Below, piece after piece: positions 8,801-18,973 of a stretch of 64,000 nucleotides of DNA (its first letter is position 1; the number at the start of each line of letters is the position of its first letter). The notes under the pieces are model-generated. The model did not search any database. It was not told the DNA's origin and saw nothing but the letters and a program-made list of their open reading frames with translations. This DNA is from Rhizobiaceae bacterium. Lineage in GTDB: Bacteria > Pseudomonadota > Alphaproteobacteria > Rhizobiales > Rhizobiaceae. Made by a program: the position numbers and the translations under genes. Location: contig JAHBYW010000005.1 in assembly GCA_019635755.1 (NCBI GenBank), forward strand, positions 310,001 to 374,000. The letters run 5' to 3'.

Positions 8801-11800
8801 TCGTGTTCTGGTCGCCTCTCACGCGGAGGCGCGGATCGAAACTGGTATCATGAGCAGTTCAAGCATGTCGTGCCGAGCTGTCGCCTCTCACGCGGAGGCG
8901 CGGATCGAAACGCTCCTGACCGCTCCCGGTATGCGCAGGATGCGACGTCGCCTCTCACGCGGAGGCGCGGATCGAAACTCCCGTCTGAATAGCGGGGGCG
9001 CGAAGGCGGAGCGGTCGCCTCTCACGCGGAGGCGCGGATCGAAACCCGCCGCCCGTGGCAAAGTTGCGGAACGTGCCGTCGCCTCTCACGCGGAGGCGCG
9101 GATCGAAACCACTACTGGACCACGTTCATCAAGTTCGGCATCGGCGTCGCCTCTCACGCGGAGGCGCGGATCGAAACGTGTTCTGCCGCAACGCCGTCCA
9201 CATGATGACGAGGTCGCCTCTCACGCGGAGGCGCGGATCGAAACATCAATCCGAGGAGGTCGTAATGGCTACGGAAGCGAGTCGCCTCTCACGCGGAGGC
9301 GCGGATCGAAACTCTGATGGCTCATTGAAGACGACGCCATGTGAGGCGTCGCCTCTCACGCGGAGGCGCGGATCGAAACCGCGCTACCACGGAGGTAATC
9401 GGCGGCAAGCGCGTGTCGCCTCTCACGCGGAGGCGCGGATCGAAACCGGCACGACCTGTCCAGTCCTGCCGACAGGAGCGGGTCGCCTCTCACGCGGAGG
9501 CGCGGATCGAAACAACTACACGGGGGGCATTCTCCCGCCGCAGCCCACGTCGCCTCTCACGCGGAGGCGCGGATCGAAACTCGATCTCCAGATCGGTCCC
9601 GCCACAGAACGGGCAGTCGCCTCTCACGCGGAGGCGCGGATCGAAACTTCGCAGATGTCAGCCATCGGCTCAGGCCTCCGTGGTCGCCTCTCACGCGGAG
9701 GCGCGGATCGAAACTTCGAGAGCGCGGTGACGGCGCGGCCAAACTCCTTGTCGCCTCTCACGCGGAGGCGCGGATCGAAACTATGCCTGCCTGCACAGCC
9801 GCAAGACGCGCCGCCGGTCGCCTCTCACGCGGAGGCGCGGATCGAAACCTTCGGTGAACGCCTACATCGCGGCGCAGAGCCCGTCGCCTCTCACGCGGAG
9901 GCGCGGATCGAAACATCGCTCCGTTTCGTTGGCCCTCCTGACGTGGGTCGCCTCTCACGCGGAGGCGCGGATCGAAACATAGCCGTCGGGATTCAGACGC
10001 CGCACCCGCTCGGCGTCGCCTCTCACGCGGAGGCGCGGATCGAAACTGCACGTACACCCGCTTTCCGTGCAGGACCGTGGTGTCGCCTCTCACGCGGAGG
10101 CGCGGATCGAAACGCCTAGGCGAACCCCGCAAAGCCCAAGGCCCCGAGTCGCCTCTCACGCGGAGGCGCGGATCGAAACTCGAATTGCAGATGGTCGGGG
10201 AATACGATCCCGAGGTCGCCTCTCACGCGGAGGCGCGGATCGAAACCTGCCCGCCCAGCGCGCCCACTCCTGCCCCTGTTGTCGCCTCTCACGCGGAGGC
10301 GCGGATCGAAACATCGGGTCAGGGTGAATGTCCCCGCTGACGCGGAAGTCGCCTCTCACGCGGAGGCGCGGATCGAAACTGGTACCACGAGCAGTTCAAG
10401 CACGTGGTGCCGTGTCGCCTCTCACGCGGAGGCGCGGATCGAAACGTGCTGACGCCCTCGCATTCCCCACGCAGGAACTGTCGCCTCTCACGCGGAGGCG
10501 CGGATCGAAACCCGACAATTGCCTGTCCGCGGCGCGAGCGGCAGCGCGTCGCCTCTCACGCGGAGGCGCGGATCGAAACAGCGTATTGTTCGGAGGGGTC
10601 GTCGTACCGTTCTGCGTCGCCTCTCACGCGGAGGCGCGGATCGAAACATACGGACCCGATGAAACATGCCGTCGCCGTCGACGTCGCCTCTCACGCGGAG
10701 GCGCGGATCGAAACTGCTCGATCCGATCACCCGTCAGCCGATCGGGGAGTCGCCTCTCACGCGGAGGCGCGGATCGAAACTCCACGATAGGGGCGCGGAG
10801 CGTCGGCGCGACGGTCGTCGCCTCTCACGCGGAGGCGCGGATCGAAACATGACGTCGACCACGGAGGGGCCGCAGCTGATCCGTCGCCTCTCACGCGGAG
10901 GCGCGGATCGAAACCGGTTGAAGGACACGTCCCTGCGCCAATATCTATCGTCGCCTCTCACGCGGAGGCGCGGATCGAAACTGATTGTTGGCAATGGCCC
11001 GGAACTGGACGACCAGTCGCCTCTCACGCGGAGGCGCGGATCGAAACCCGCTGCATGTCGCGGGGCCGTTTCGGTCCGGTCGTCGCCTCTCACGCGGAGG
11101 CGCGGATCGAAACAGCGTGACCTTGCACGCCGAGCCCGTGTTGTTGGGTCGCCTCTCACGCGGAGGCGCGGATCGAAACCCGCCAGCGCTGCGAAGTTGG
11201 TCCCGGAGTCGATGGTCGCCTCTCACGCGGAGGCGCGGATCGAAACGCGAACGCACCTGTCGGAAAGCAGAAGAAGCGCGTCGCCTCTCACGCGGAGGCG
11301 CGGATCGAAACCACGCGCCTCGCCAGTCGGCCAACTCCCAATGTGGTCGCCTCTCACGCGGAGGCGCGGATCGAAACGTGCACAGGTAGAAGTCCTCAGA
11401 CAGGACCGGGTTGTCGCCTCTCACGCGGAGGCGCGGATCGAAACACGACATTCGGCGACGGCTCGTCGGTGTAGGATGTCGCCTCTCACGCGGAGGCGCG
11501 GATCGAAACCTTCGCCCTCTGCCAGAGCCGATCGCTCTCCTTGCGTCGCCTCTCACGCGGAGGCGCGGATCGAAACCAATTCGAGGGAAACGCCATGCGC
11601 ACCCCCAGCCTGTCGCCTCTCACGCGGAGGCGCGGATCGAAACACCCACTGGCAGATACGCAGACCGGGAATGTCGCGTCGCCTCTCACGCGGAGGCGCG
11701 GATCGAAACGCGCCGGTCAGCCCGCGCTTCATCGTGATAGACGCGTCGCCTCTCACGCGGAGGCGCGGATCGAAACAAATAGACACCCCGGCGCAACTAG

Positions 11801-14800
11801 TCGCGTCGCCCGGTCGCCTCTCACGCGGAGGCGCGGATCGAAACGATCAAAAGCTGGATCGCGTCCTGACATGCAGTCAGCGTCGCCTCTCACGCGGAGG
11901 CGCGGATCGAAACACCGCACTCTCAGCCAGATCGCCGCCAGAGGTCGCGTCGCCTCTCACGCGGAGGCGCGGATCGAAACTCGGCTTCAAGGGTGGAGAT
12001 GCGAGTGGTGACAGCCGTCGCCTCTCACGCGGAGGCGCGGATCGAAACGCTTCCAGCACGCCCGGATCGGCCGGGAAATACGTCGCCTCTCACGCGGAGG
12101 CGCGGATCGAAACTCTGGCCGTATACTCAACCGTTTTCTCATCGTCGGGTCGCCTCTCACGCGGAGGCGCGGATCGAAACGCGCATTGCGTCGTGCGGAA
12201 CGAAAAGGAACAGAGTCGCCTCTCACGCGGAGGCGCGGATCGAAACTTCCGTTCGCAGTAGATTTCTGCTTCGGCGCGATGTCGCCTCTCACGCGGAGGC
12301 GCGGATCGAAACCTTCCGGGCGCGCCGCCACGCCATCCCGGCAAGGTCGCCTCTCACGCGGAGGCGCGGATCGAAACCTCCCCGTAAAGCGGGCCCGTGG
12401 CTCGCTGCGCTGGTCGCCTCTCACGCGGAGGCGCGGATCGAAACACGACATCACCCATGCGATTGCGATCCCCGCGAGAGTCGCCTCTCACGCGGAGGCG
12501 CGGATCGAAACCCATTCTCGTAGAAATTGAAGTCTCCGGCAAACCCGTCGCCTCTCACGCGGAGGCGCGGATCGAAACAGCAGGGCGACATCATCGAAAT
12601 CGAGGATGTCAGTCGCCTCTCACGCGGAGGCGCGGATCGAAACTGCGTCGTCGTCCTCCGCATCGGGCAGCACCTCGCGTCGCCTCTCACGCGGAGGCGC
12701 GGATCGAAACCGGCCTTTGAGATAGGTCGTCAGGAGCGTCAGGGTCGCCTCTCACGCGGAGGCGCGGATCGAAACAGTACCCGAGGTCAGCGGGAGGCTT
12801 TGGCCTGCTGTCGCCTCTCACGCGGAGGCGCGGATCGAAACCTGGCCCGGATCGATACTCCCGTCATGGATCGGGTCGCCTCTCACGCGGAGGCGCGGAT
12901 CGAAACGCGACCTTGTCGTCAAACTCCAGGTACGGCAGGTGTCGCCTCTCACGCGGAGGCGCGGATCGAAACTGCTTGATGGAATTGTCGCTCATCTGCG
13001 AACCTCGTCGCCTCTCACGCGGAGGCGCGGATCGAAACGTCCCGGAGTCGATGTCGATGTACTGGACATCATCGTCGCCTCTCACGCGGAGGCGCGGATC
13101 GAAACCACAAGAACGCGTTCGGCCTCGTCATGGTGCCGATGTCGCCTCTCACGCGGAGGCGCGGATCGAAACTTGACCTTGACCGCCTCCCGCAGTCTTG
13201 CGACCTCGTCGCCTCTCACGCGGAGGCGCGGATCGAAACGTGAAGGCAGACTTCTTCTCGCCGTTCTGTTCGTGTCGCCTCTCACGCGGAGGCGCGGATC
13301 GAAACTACTATGACAACGGCTCGGTGATTGCCGAACGTAAGCGTCGCCTCTCACGCGGAGGCGCGGATCGAAACCGCCTGAGGTCCAGCAGCAGATCGAA
13401 GCCGGCATGCGTCGCCTCTCACGCGGAGGCGCGGATCGAAACGAGGCGTACAAAGCTGATGTGGATTTCGTACTGCGTCGCCTCTCACGCGGAGGCGCGG
13501 ATCGAAACCTGACAAGGAGTAGACTACTAAGCTCCAAGGTTGTCGCCTCTCACGCGGAGGCGCGGATCGAAACCGACTCCGGCATGTGCCGCCCCGGCCA
13601 GAGCTGGTCGCCTCTCACGCGGAGGCGCGGATCGAAACAGATGCCATCCGTCATCCCGCGCCCACAAGTGCGGGTCGCCTCTCACGCGGAGGCGCGGATC
13701 GAAACCCGAGCCCGGTAATCGTGCTGCCGTTCGACGCGCCAGTCGCCTCTCACGCGGAGGCGCGGATCGAAACTTCACTCATTCGAGTTCGCCCGTCTCA
13801 GGATTGTAGTCGCCTCTCACGCGGAGGCGCGGATCGAAACATCGGCGTGTACCCCGAGAGGCGGCCACCCTTGGTCGCCTCTCACGCGGAGGCGCGGATC
13901 GAAACTCCTTGGGGATTTCCCCGATCGGCTGACGGGTGATCGTCGCCTCTCACGCGGAGGCGCGGATCGAAACTCGTCCGGCCGGTTGAGATAATCGCCG
14001 CGCGCAAGTCGCCTCTCACGCGGAGGCGCGGATCGAAACCTGCTCAGGGAGACATTCCCCTGCAAGGTGTCTGGTCGCCTCTCACGCGGAGGCGCGGATC
14101 GAAACGTGTCGGAAGATGCGGAGGCGCAAATCTGGTTCGTCGCCTCTCACGCGGAGGCGCGGATCGAAACGACATTGAGATCGGCCCTGAACCAGCGGCC
14201 CGGCGTCGCCTCTCACGCGGAGGCGCTGATCGAAACACGTGGTCGTAGGACACCACCACCCTGATCGCCGAGTCGCCTCTCACGCGGAGGCGCGGATCGA
14301 AACCTTGACGTAGAGAACGAACGGCACCGCGTCCGGTGTCGCCTCTCACGCGGAGGCGCGGATCGAAACGTTATGTGGGTGAAGTTCGTCAGCGAGTTCC
14401 GGCAGTCGCCTCTCACGCGGAGGCGCGGATCGAAACGTAGATCCTCTTGATGATGCGGCCGGACGTGTCGTCGCCTCTCACGCGGAGGCGCGGATCGAAA
14501 CCCGGCATCCACCGCGCCGTCAGACAACCCCTCCGGTCGCCTCTCACGCGGAGGCGCGGATCGAAACCCGGCATCCACCGCGCCGTCAGACAACCCCTCC
14601 GAGTCGCCTCTCACGAGGAGGCGCGGATCGAAACACCTTCGTCACGGCGGACCTGGAACTGCCGAAGGGGTCGCCTCTCACGCGGAGGCGCGGATCGAAA
14701 CCATTTTCAGGACAACCGCAGCCGCGCCATAGCGCAGTCGCCTCTCACGCGGAGGCGCGGATCGAAACCCCTCGTGCGCCGCTATGACGGGGAGTTCCCG

Positions 14801-15231
14801 GAGGTCGCCTCTCACGCGGAGGCGCGGATCGAAACACCAACCAGTGGGCGAGTGGTCTCGATCGCTCGAGTCGCCTCTCACGCGGAGGCGCGGATCGAAA
14901 CACCGACACGGGCTGGGCGGCCGATGGCTGGATGGAGTCGCCTCTCACGCGGAGGCGCGGATCGAAACGCCTTTGGGCACGACCACTGCTAGCGGAGGAT
15001 GGGTCGCCTCTCACGCGGAGGCGCGGATCGAAACTACTCGCTATTGGCCTTACCGTTATCGGCTCGGCAGTCGCCTCTCACGCGGAGGCGCGGATCGAAA
15101 CGACCAGATGCGCTGCCGGTCTTCATCGAACGCCGTGTCGCCTCTCACGCGGAGGCGCGGATCGAAACACGCCGTCGCGGCCGGCCGACGCCATGACGAT
15201 CGTCGCCTCTCACGCGGAGCCGCAGATCGAA
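2892..15231 (+). CRISPR. Very long type I-C CRISPR array: 186 repeats, 185 spacers (hand count)
   Basis: The 32-bp repeat starts GTCGCCTCTCACGCGG and ends AGGCGCGGATCGAAAC, with stem CGCCTC/GAGGCG and the GAAAC end typical of type I-C. Units average 66.5 bp; spacers measured are 33-37 bp. Repeats are almost invariant. Exceptions are 6677-6708 (GAACC end), 14205-14236 (G to T after GGCGC), 14603-14634 (CACGAGG) and the terminal repeat 15200-15231 (two changes). Three of the four lie at the far end, so the cas2 side is leader-proximal and holds the newest spacers. Transcribed from the leader, the RNA would be cut by Cas5c (no Cas6 in I-C). Many spacers are duplicates, sequence variants or overlaps of one another (see findings). 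Open frames across the array are repeat translations, not genes. Confidence 0.98.
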
Positions 15232-15453
15232 ACATCGGGCTCGGGGCCGTGTTCAGCCGAAACGTGCAGATGCTGGCGGACCTGACGGGAAGCCCGAGCT
15301 GGATGCTCGCTGCCGCTGCTGTCGCTGGTTTCCTTGGCTGGCGTCTCGTTCTCGCCCTCCGGCATGGCCAGCGGCACGCCGAGCCAGGAGAACAGTCGCT
15401 CGACCTTCGGTCCGTCCCGGATTGAACCGCGCGGCATCGCCGGAAGTATCCGA
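15232..15453. other. Array trailer, no gene recognised
   Basis: The first ~35 bases may be an orphan spacer after the last degenerate repeat, since no repeat follows. The rest shows no start with SD and no recognisable family on either strand. A minus-strand frame is open through this stretch into the last repeat but appears to be out-of-frame read-through of the decayed gene at 15454-15781. Confidence 0.4.
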
Positions 15454-15781
15454 TCACGCAATGGGTGTCGCAGAATAGTTCCGGAGCCTGGCCGCGGCAC
15501 GGCCGGGTACATTGAGGACAGCGCGGCTGAGACAAAGGCGGTGCCGATCTTCCAGGCCGGCGTCGCGCCGAGGCCAGGATTCATAGCAGACGCGACCGCG
15601 GTGGCGCCAAGGGCCGCCAGCATGGGGGCCATGCGTGGGAGGATCAGCATCCTCCATAGCGGGAGGATGTTGTCGCGCGGGCGCTGGAAGCCGAGGAAGA
15701 GAAGCAGGCCACGGAGCGGCCAGATCCTTGGCGCGGCGTGTGGCTGACGATTCCGGCGACCGTGTTGAGCAAGGCGGTCAT
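15454..15781 (-). pseudogene. Frameshifted remnant of a small integral membrane protein
   Basis: Read on the minus strand, coding-like pieces lie in three frames. MTALLNTVAGIVSHTPR starts at 15781. It continues in another frame as IWPLRGLLLFLGFQRPRDN and LWRMLILPRMAPMLAALG, later GATPAWKIGTAFVSAALSS. The end, GRAAARLRNYSATPIA, lies in a third frame with its stop at 15454. The N-terminal pattern (short helix, TP, then a LLLFLGxxRxR helix, then LWRMLILP) recalls the family of ~150-residue four-helix membrane proteins listed as DUF6622; that label is from memory and tentative. At least two frameshifts and probably an internal deletion explain the break. It sits at the array's old end. Confidence 0.45.
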
Positions 15782-15837
15782 GGGGACTGGCTTTCGCACA
15801 GAGCCAGCGCTGAAGGGTCTTTTGCAGCGGCCAGGAC

Positions 15838-17124
15838 CTATCCGTCGAATCGGACTTCCTTCAGCTTGTCGATACCCAGCACCTTTAGCGCCAACCGCTC
15901 GTAGAACGGCTCCGAGGTCCCGGCGCGGATCTTGTGCAGGAAGTACTTCTCGAAGCCGATCTTGGCCGCGTGGACCCACTTGCCCGAGGACGACCAGTTC
16001 ACATTTCGCGGCGGGATCTGCGGTTGGGCCACGAAGGCGACGCCGGAGTCGCCGAAATCGGCCAGGCAGACCGCATTCCACGTTGCCTGCGCGTCGGCAG
16101 GCTTGCCCTCGATGAGGCGGGCAATGTTGTGCGCGGTCGCCGTGACCATCGACTCGATCATGAAACCTGTCTTGGGCACGCCGACCGGGACCGGCGTCTT
16201 GCCGACAGGGGGAATCGCGACGCAGACGCCAATCCCGAAAATCTCGGGAAACTTGGGATTGCGCTGGTTCTTGTCGACGATGATGAAGCCGCGCGGATTG
16301 GTCAGACCCTCGATGCCACGAACGGCCGATACGCCCCTGAAGGCCGGCAGCATCATCGTGAACACCTGGGGTATCTCGTGCACCCGGGCGACCGACCCGT
16401 CCTCGGCGATCTCCGAGGCATGCAGTTTGCCGGGCTCGATCCTGTCGACACGGGCATTGCACACCCACTTGATGTGGTGATTGCGCAGTTCGCTCTCCAG
16501 AAGCGATTTCGTGTCGCCAACCCCATCGAGGCCGAGGTGCCCGATATAGGGCTCAGAGGTCACGAAGGTCATCGGCACGCGGTCGCGCACCTTGGCGTCA
16601 CGCAATGCCTTGTCGAGGATGAAGGCGAATTCGTAGGCAGGCCCGAAGCAGGATGCGCCCTGCACCGCGCCGATCACCACAGGTCCGGGATTGGCGACCA
16701 GCCTGTCGAACGCCGCCTTGGTCAGCAGCGCATGGTCGATGTGGCAGACCGAGTTCGTATGCGCCGCAGGGCCGAAGCCCTGGATCTCGTCGAATGCGAG
16801 TTCTGGTCCGGTGGCGATCACCAGATAGTCGTAGTCGAGAGACGTGCCGTCGTTCAGCTGGATGCGCCGTTCCGCTGGCACAACCTTCGCGGCGCCCTGA
16901 GGATGGAGCTCTATCCTGCGCTTTGCCATCACCGGATCGAGGTCGATCTCGATCGCCTCGCGGTCGCGCCAGCCGACGCCGACCCAAGGGTTAGAAGGAA
17001 CGAAGGAATATTTCGACCCCAGGTTGACCACCGAGACCCTGTGCTGCCTGTCGATACGGTCGCGCAACTCGTAGGCCATGATTGTACCGCCCAAGCCTGC
17101 GCCCAGGACTACGACATGTGCCAT
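15838..17124 (-). CDS. sqr: Sulfide:quinone oxidoreductase
   Basis: The 428-residue flavoprotein oxidises sulfide to polysulfide/sulfane sulfur and passes electrons to quinone at the cytoplasmic membrane. The N-terminal FAD fold is seen in VVVLGAGLGG (residues 4-13), and YDYLVIATGPEL forms the second dinucleotide strand. Three cysteines sit where SQRs use them: C127 (NSVCHID), C159 (GASCFGPAYEF, a signature) and C301 (IGVCVAIPPVG). A C-terminal amphipathic stretch (EKYFLHKIRAG) fits monotopic membrane attachment. Start: the ATG at 17124 has AAGGAGG five bases upstream; in-frame codons further upstream precede the SD. It is the last gene of a minus-strand sulfur cluster under the BigR-type repressor at 20388. 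Confidence 0.88.
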   Translation of the reverse strand: MAHVVVLGAGLGGTIMAYELRDRIDRQHRVSVVNLGSKYSFVPSNPWVGVGWRDREAIEIDLDPVMAKRRIELHPQGAAKVVPAERRIQLNDGTSLDYDYLVIATGPELAFDEIQGFGPAAHTNSVCHIDHALLTKAAFDRLVANPGPVVIGAVQGASCFGPAYEFAFILDKALRDAKVRDRVPMTFVTSEPYIGHLGLDGVGDTKSLLESELRNHHIKWVCNARVDRIEPGKLHASEIAEDGSVARVHEIPQVFTMMLPAFRGVSAVRGIEGLTNPRGFIIVDKNQRNPKFPEIFGIGVCVAIPPVGKTPVPVGVPKTGFMIESMVTATAHNIARLIEGKPADAQATWNAVCLADFGDSGVAFVAQPQIPPRNVNWSSSGKWVHAAKIGFEKYFLHKIRAGTSEPFYERLALKVLGIDKLKEVRFDG

Positions 17125-17193
17125 CATTTCCTCCTTGGTCGCCGTCATCGCCAAAAGGCTACGCGATGGCGCCGGTGCGCGCTTTGATCCGGA

Positions 17194-18969
17194 TCAGCCC
17201 GTTCGGGTCGCTCGCGCGCGCATGTTTCTCGCCGCGGCCAATTGCACGGGAGTAGGCGTCTGCGGTGACAGTTCGCGAACCGCCTCGTGCTGGGACAGGA
17301 ACACCTCGCCTTTGAAATGGCTGAAGAAGTCGGAGCGCCGGAGCGCGTCAATCACCGGTCCCTTCACCTCCGACAGGTGGAAGCCGACACCGGCGGCGCC
17401 GAGACGCTGCGCAATGGCTTCGAGGCTCTCGAGCGCGGAGGCATCAATGAGGTTCACGGCCGGACACATAAGCACGACGTTCTTCAGTTCCGGGCGTGTC
17501 GCCACGGCGTCGTAGATGGTGTCCTCGAGGAATCGCGCGTTGGCGAAGTAGAGGCTCTCGTCGATGCGGATCGACAGCAGGTCGGGTGAGGTGGCGACAT
17601 CGTGGCGCTTCACATTGCGGAAGTGCTCGGTGCCGGGCACCTGGCCGACGATGGCGACATGCGGTCGGCTGGTCCGGTACAGGAACAGGGCCAGCGAGAG
17701 ACCGACGCCGGCCACGATGCCTGCTTCCACGCCGACGAACAGCACGGCCAGGATCGTCACGGCCATGGCGGCGAAGTCCGCCCGGGAATAGGTCCAGATA
17801 CGCTTCATCGCGGCGAAATCGACAAGAGACAGCACGGCGACGATGATGGTCGCGGCCAGCACCGCCTGCGGCAGGTAGCGGAACAGCGGGGTGAGCAGAA
17901 GCGTCGCCGCGAGGATGCCGATTGCGGTGAAGACCCCAGCCATCGGCGTTTCGGCGCCAGCGTCGAAGTTCACCACCGAGCGAGCAAAGCCACCCGTAAC
18001 GGGATAGCCCCCGGACAGCGCCGCCGCGATGTTGGCGGCGCCCAAGCCGGTCAGCTCGCGGTCCGGCACGACCCGTTGCCGGCGCCTTGCCGCAAGCGTC
18101 TGCGCCACCGAGACCGACTCCACGAAGCCGACAAGGCTGATGAGGACGGCCGCAGGCAGCAGGTCCCACCAGAGCTGCGGATTGAACGATGGGGTGCCGA
18201 AAGGTGGCAGGCCGGCCGGTATCTCGCCGACGATCTTCACGCCGCGCGCATCGAGCCCGAACAGGATGACGGCGCCGATCGTGGTCACGATGGCGACGAC
18301 AGGCCCGGCCTTGGCGATCATGTCCGCCGCGCGCGGCTTAAGGCCCGCGGTCACCAGCAAAGGCTTCAGGCGCGTGCGCACCCAGAACAGGAAGACGACC
18401 GAGCCGACGCCGATCGCGAGCGTGTAGGGGTTAGCCGAGCCCAGTGACGGGACCAGTTCGCGCACGATCTCGTAAAGCGTATCGCCGGCTGCCGGCACAC
18501 CCAGTATGTGCTTCGCCTGGCTGGCCGCGATCAGGATTCCGGACGCGGAGATGAAGCCGGAGATGACGGGATGACTGAGGAAGTTGGCGAGGAAGCCCAG
18601 CCGCAAGATCGACATGGCGACCAGGATCAGGCCCGACAGCAGCGCCAGCACGACCGCCGCTTCGAGATAGAGCGCGCTTCCCTGCGCCGCGACCTGACCC
18701 GCGGCGGCCGCCGTCATCAGCGAGACGACCGCGACCGGCCCGACCGCGAGCGTCCTGCTGGTGCCGAAGATCGCGTAGGCCACGAGGGGCAGGATCGAGG
18801 CGTAGAGGCCGACATGCGGCGGCAGGCCCGCCAGCATGGCGTAGGCCAGGCTCTGCGGCACGAGCATGATCGTGACGATGACCGCCGCCAGCAGGTCGTT
18901 CGCGGCCTCGCTCTTCGAATAGACGGGCGCCCATTCAAGGAAAGGCAGCCAGGCGCGCAACGGGGACAA
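17194..18969 (-). CDS. SulP-family anion transporter with STAS domain
   Basis: About 591 residues: 10-14 membrane segments typical of SulP (VPQSLAYAMLAGLPPHVGLY, PLVAYAIFGTSRTLAVGPVA, GLGAANIAAALSGGYPVTGG), then a cytoplasmic STAS domain (roughly residues 440-560: LLSIRIDESLYFANARFLED, VVLMCPAVNLIDASALESLE). SulP proteins move sulfate, bicarbonate or related anions. In a sulfide-oxidation cluster, sulfate or sulfite export is a reasonable inference. The start is uncertain: the frame stays open upstream into the previous gene, and TTG 18969, four bases after that gene's stop, is the best local choice although its SD is weak. Confidence 0.85.
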   Translation of the reverse strand: MSPLRAWLPFLEWAPVYSKSEAANDLLAAVIVTIMLVPQSLAYAMLAGLPPHVGLYASILPLVAYAIFGTSRTLAVGPVAVVSLMTAAAAGQVAAQGSALYLEAAVVLALLSGLILVAMSILRLGFLANFLSHPVISGFISASGILIAASQAKHILGVPAAGDTLYEIVRELVPSLGSANPYTLAIGVGSVVFLFWVRTRLKPLLVTAGLKPRAADMIAKAGPVVAIVTTIGAVILFGLDARGVKIVGEIPAGLPPFGTPSFNPQLWWDLLPAAVLISLVGFVESVSVAQTLAARRRQRVVPDRELTGLGAANIAAALSGGYPVTGGFARSVVNFDAGAETPMAGVFTAIGILAATLLLTPLFRYLPQAVLAATIIVAVLSLVDFAAMKRIWTYSRADFAAMAVTILAVLFVGVEAGIVAGVGLSLALFLYRTSRPHVAIVGQVPGTEHFRNVKRHDVATSPDLLSIRIDESLYFANARFLEDTIYDAVATRPELKNVVLMCPAVNLIDASALESLEAIAQRLGAAGVGFHLSEVKGPVIDALRRSDFFSHFKGEVFLSQHEAVRELSPQTPTPVQLAAARNMRARATRTG

Positions 18970-18973
18970 GTGC

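Noticed and set aside
15232-15266. A 186th spacer after the last degenerate repeat.
   Set aside because: No repeat follows, so it cannot be distinguished from trailer DNA.
2863-15425. Dozens of open frames on both strands across the array, some over 400 codons (e.g. 3986-5395, 10666-12261).
   Set aside because: They are repeat translations (SPLTRRRGSK, ASHAEARIET, RLSRGGADRN and complements) interrupted by spacers; none is a gene.
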